NCBI GenBank assembly: GCA_910587865.1
Contig: CAJUNX010000014.1
Location: 64,914-80,592 of the forward strand
Origin: an uncultured Roseburia sp.
GTDB taxonomy: Bacteria > Bacillota > Clostridia > Lachnospirales > Lachnospiraceae
Direction: 5' to 3'
Length of the DNA: 15,679 bases
Below the pieces are notes generated by a model. The model saw only the letters and a list, made by a program, of their open reading frames with translations, searched no databases and was not told the origin of the DNA. A program made the position numbers and the translations under genes. Of the stretch, positions 13,909 through 15,679 are shown piece after piece. How positions within the stretch are numbered: the first letter of the stretch is position 1; every line of letters begins with the position of its first letter.

Positions 13909-13950
13909 AAAAAAGAAAAGAGGAAATGCTTAAAATTTATGCATTTCCTC
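13909..13950 (-). terminator. Rho-independent terminator of the tagA-like/yitT unit
   Basis: GAGGAAATGC and GCATTTCCTC form a perfect 10-base stem with an 11-base loop, followed on the minus strand by TTTTCTTTTTT. The 5' arm encodes the last residues of the YitT protein and the stop codon is in the loop, so the terminator and coding region overlap. Confidence 0.92.
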
Positions 13951-14832
13951 TCCGTTTTCCCCTGCGTATTCCAAAAACCCTTCCCCGAGCACTTCCCTGG
14001 CATCCGAAACGATCACAAATGCCTTCGAATCCGCCTCGGCAACGATCTCCTTTACCCTGACAATCTCCTTTTTCGACACGACACAGTACAGCATCCATTT
14101 TTCCGTTCCCGAGTACATCCCCTTTGCCAGAAGTCCGGTCACGCCGCGGTCAAGCTCGCCCAAAATCTTTTGCGCCACCTCTTCATAACGGTCCGTGATG
14201 ATAAACGCGGCCTTGGAAAATTTAAATCCCTCCATCAGGGCGTCAGAAACCTTGCTCATAATAAAAATCGCCACGATTGCATACAGTGCTGCGCGCATTC
14301 CGAAAACAAAGCACCCCAGCAGCACAATCCCTCCGTCCAGCAGCTGAATCAGCTGCACGATGGAATAATGGCGCAGATAATGCTGGATCAGCGTTGCCAT
14401 CAGATCCGTTCCCCCGGTCGCAGCCTTTGCCAGCAGCACCAGCCCCATTCCCGCTCCGCCGATCAGTCCCCCGAACACGGCCGCCAGAATAAAGTCGCCC
14501 TCCGTCAGATCCATGGAGGGAATCACATACAGCCATGCCGAGAGCAGAAACGTACCGAGCAGTGTCCGTCTGATATAATCCCGCCCTTTGATCCGTAACG
14601 CGGCAATAAATACCGGAATATTCAGCAGAAGGTTTGTCAGCCACAGCGGAACACCGCCGGGAATGACTGTCCCTGTCACCTCTTTTACGATAATCGCCAG
14701 ACCGGTAAACCCTCCCGTCACCAGACGGACCGGGTCAAACACACACTGGATGCTGACCGCGATCAGCCCGGTCCCGATCACAATCAGAACATAATCCAGC
14801 CACCCGGGTTTCTGATATAACACATTCTGCAT
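13930..14832 (-). CDS. YitT-family membrane protein (DUF161/DUF2179)
   Basis: 300-residue integral membrane protein. Five or six spans fill about residues 10-200 (including YVLIVIGTGLIAVSIQCVF, GGLIGGAGMGLVLLAKAATGGTD and LYAIVAIFIMSKVSDAL). A cytoplasmic DUF2179 domain follows (about 205-290, KAAFIITDRYEEVAQKIL; RGVTGLLAKGMYSGTEKWML). The family is widespread in Firmicutes with no firm function. ATG 14832 is preferred over TTG 14835, because GAGG lies seven bases upstream of ATG. Start and preceding stop overlap as TGATG, which implies coupling with the TagA-like gene. Confidence 0.92.
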   Translation of the reverse strand: MQNVLYQKPGWLDYVLIVIGTGLIAVSIQCVFDPVRLVTGGFTGLAIIVKEVTGTVIPGGVPLWLTNLLLNIPVFIAALRIKGRDYIRRTLLGTFLLSAWLYVIPSMDLTEGDFILAAVFGGLIGGAGMGLVLLAKAATGGTDLMATLIQHYLRHYSIVQLIQLLDGGIVLLGCFVFGMRAALYAIVAIFIMSKVSDALMEGFKFSKAAFIITDRYEEVAQKILGELDRGVTGLLAKGMYSGTEKWMLYCVVSKKEIVRVKEIVAEADSKAFVIVSDAREVLGEGFLEYAGENGEEMHKF

Positions 14833-15530
14833 CAACGTACCTCTTGATTCTCCTCCTCCGGTCTGACGGCCCCGTATCTGCTCATACAGTTTCTGAGCCG
14901 CCCGAGATACATCAGACTCTTAAAAAAGCCGCGGACGCGATGCGGGTCCCGGTACATCCCCTGGCTTCCGAGCCCGTACCAGATCGCCGCATTCATCTTC
15001 GTCTTATGCTCCCAGAAAAAATGCTCCTGCAGCGGCGTCGGCAGCACCGACACCACCACATCCGGTATCATACCGTTCATCTCGTTAATGACCGCATCCG
15101 GATCGCTCAAACTGTTTTCCACCGCGTATCCGCCCACGATCGACAGTTTGGGATACTGCGCCAGAAGCTCCTTTTCCGCTTCCCGTACCTCCTCCTCCGT
15201 TCCCCCGAGCAGAAACACCTTTTTTTTATTGCGCTCGATGCGTTTAAAAAATTCAACCGAAAAATCATCCGCTTCCGTCTCCCGGATCCGCTGCATGGTA
15301 TGAATCCTCGCAGCCTGCATAATCTCCTTCTCACCGATGACGGACAGGTCCAGGGATGAAATCACATCCCGCACGACAGGATCATTCTCCGACGCAAGCA
15401 GCGTCTGAACGGAAATCCGCCCGATGGCGCTTAACGCATCGCCGCTCATATAATTCTCGACCTGCCGGATCGCTTCCCGAACGGTATAGTTATCCAGCCG
15501 GATTCCCAGAATATCAATCTTTTTTATCAT
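14832..15530 (-). CDS. Divergent WecG/TagA/CpsF-family protein
   Basis: 232-residue protein of the WecG/TagA family. Canonical members add ManNAc or a similar sugar to an undecaprenyl-linked acceptor in wall-polymer synthesis. Family features seen are the N-terminus (IDILGIRLDNYTVREAI, 5-21), KKVFLLGGTEEEVREAEKEL (103-122), IVGGY (131-135), PDVVVSVLPTPLQEHFFWEH (156-175) and the basic C-terminus. The usual TxN-P-E motif near residue 40 is replaced by GRISVQTLL, and the DG motif near 65 by SVIGEKE, so the catalytic Asp and Thr of typical TagA enzymes appear to be missing. It may be inactive or altered in specificity. A longer frame to 15575 exists, but ATG 15530 has GGGAG four bases upstream and gives the family-like start. 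It is the first gene of its operon. Confidence 0.8.
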   Translation of the reverse strand: MIKKIDILGIRLDNYTVREAIRQVENYMSGDALSAIGRISVQTLLASENDPVVRDVISSLDLSVIGEKEIMQAARIHTMQRIRETEADDFSVEFFKRIERNKKKVFLLGGTEEEVREAEKELLAQYPKLSIVGGYAVENSLSDPDAVINEMNGMIPDVVVSVLPTPLQEHFFWEHKTKMNAAIWYGLGSQGMYRDPHRVRGFFKSLMYLGRLRNCMSRYGAVRPEEENQEVR

Positions 15531-15577
15531 AACACTCCCATATTCATTTCCACTGCATCCAGAAAATATACGCATTC

Positions 15578-15606
15578 AGTATAGCAAAGCTCTTCCGTTT
15601 TTTCAA
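15578..15606 (-). promoter_or_regulatory. Strong sigma-A promoter for the tagA-like/yitT unit
   Basis: TTGAAA (15601-15606), 17 bases, TATACT (15578-15583) on the minus strand; both boxes are close to consensus. Transcription would start near 15571, giving a leader of about 40 bases. I see nothing else clear between 15607 and the window end except a weak 6-base inverted repeat. Confidence 0.75.
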
Positions 15607-15679
15607 GATTCTTCCGTCTCACATCACGACAAACGCATGAATGTTTACTCCCACTCAAATCCTAAATTGCGGATTTTTA

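Noticed and set aside
13804..13910. Promoter of the CdaR/PucR regulator
   Set aside because: Several AT-rich combinations are possible (for example TTGCAT with TATTTA at 16 bases) but none stands out, so I do not place one.
15657..15679. Inverted repeat AAATCC/GGATTT at the window edge
   Set aside because: The six-base stem is weak and the flank is cut by the window end, so it cannot be called a terminator.

Overview
The window reads as chromosome from a Lachnospiraceae-type Firmicute (Clostridia). This rests on gene content and order (ftsE-ftsX-M23 hydrolase-S41 protease near prfB, an ACT-domain pheB-like gene before hom, YitT/DUF2179, a CdaR/PucR regulator), strong Shine-Dalgarno (SD) sequences, and protein style. 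It is an inference, not a database match. Every supported gene lies on the minus strand, so transcription runs from high to low coordinates. I found no tRNA, rRNA, CRISPR, IS element or prophage genes.

In order of transcription: (1) A strong promoter (15578-15606) drives a divergent WecG/TagA-like protein and a YitT-family membrane protein, ending at a classical terminator that overlaps the yitT stop codon. (2) A single CdaR/PucR-type regulator. (3) ftsE, ftsX and a secreted coiled-coil M23 endopeptidase, the usual divisome-linked set for activating peptidoglycan hydrolysis, ending at a 14-bp hairpin. (4) A repeat-bearing gap with a possible 31-codon ORF, then an S41 processing protease overlapping a VanZ-like membrane protein, followed by a 59-bp palindromic element. 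(5) A promoter drives prfB, which has a GTG start and the CTT-TGA-C programmed +1 frameshift. Its stop region overlaps a four-gene set: a Tim44-like zinc-ribbon membrane protein, an SPFH protein with three C-terminal zinc ribbons, a double-zinc-ribbon membrane protein and a TPM-domain membrane protein. The last three resemble Bacillus YdjI, YdjG and YdjH, which act with PspA in membrane-stress responses. No PspA gene is visible here. (6) After a terminator lies a gene remnant whose start resembles the double-zinc-ribbon gene and whose end resembles the TPM gene tail. It looks like the scar of an internally deleted tandem copy. (7) A terminator and an overlapping promoter precede pheB-like and hom (homoserine dehydrogenase).

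The most interesting parts are the zinc-ribbon/SPFH/TPM module attached to prfB, its chimeric remnant, the tripled zinc ribbons, two possible small ORFs with strong SDs, the palindromic element, and the TagA-like protein that seems to lack the usual catalytic motifs.
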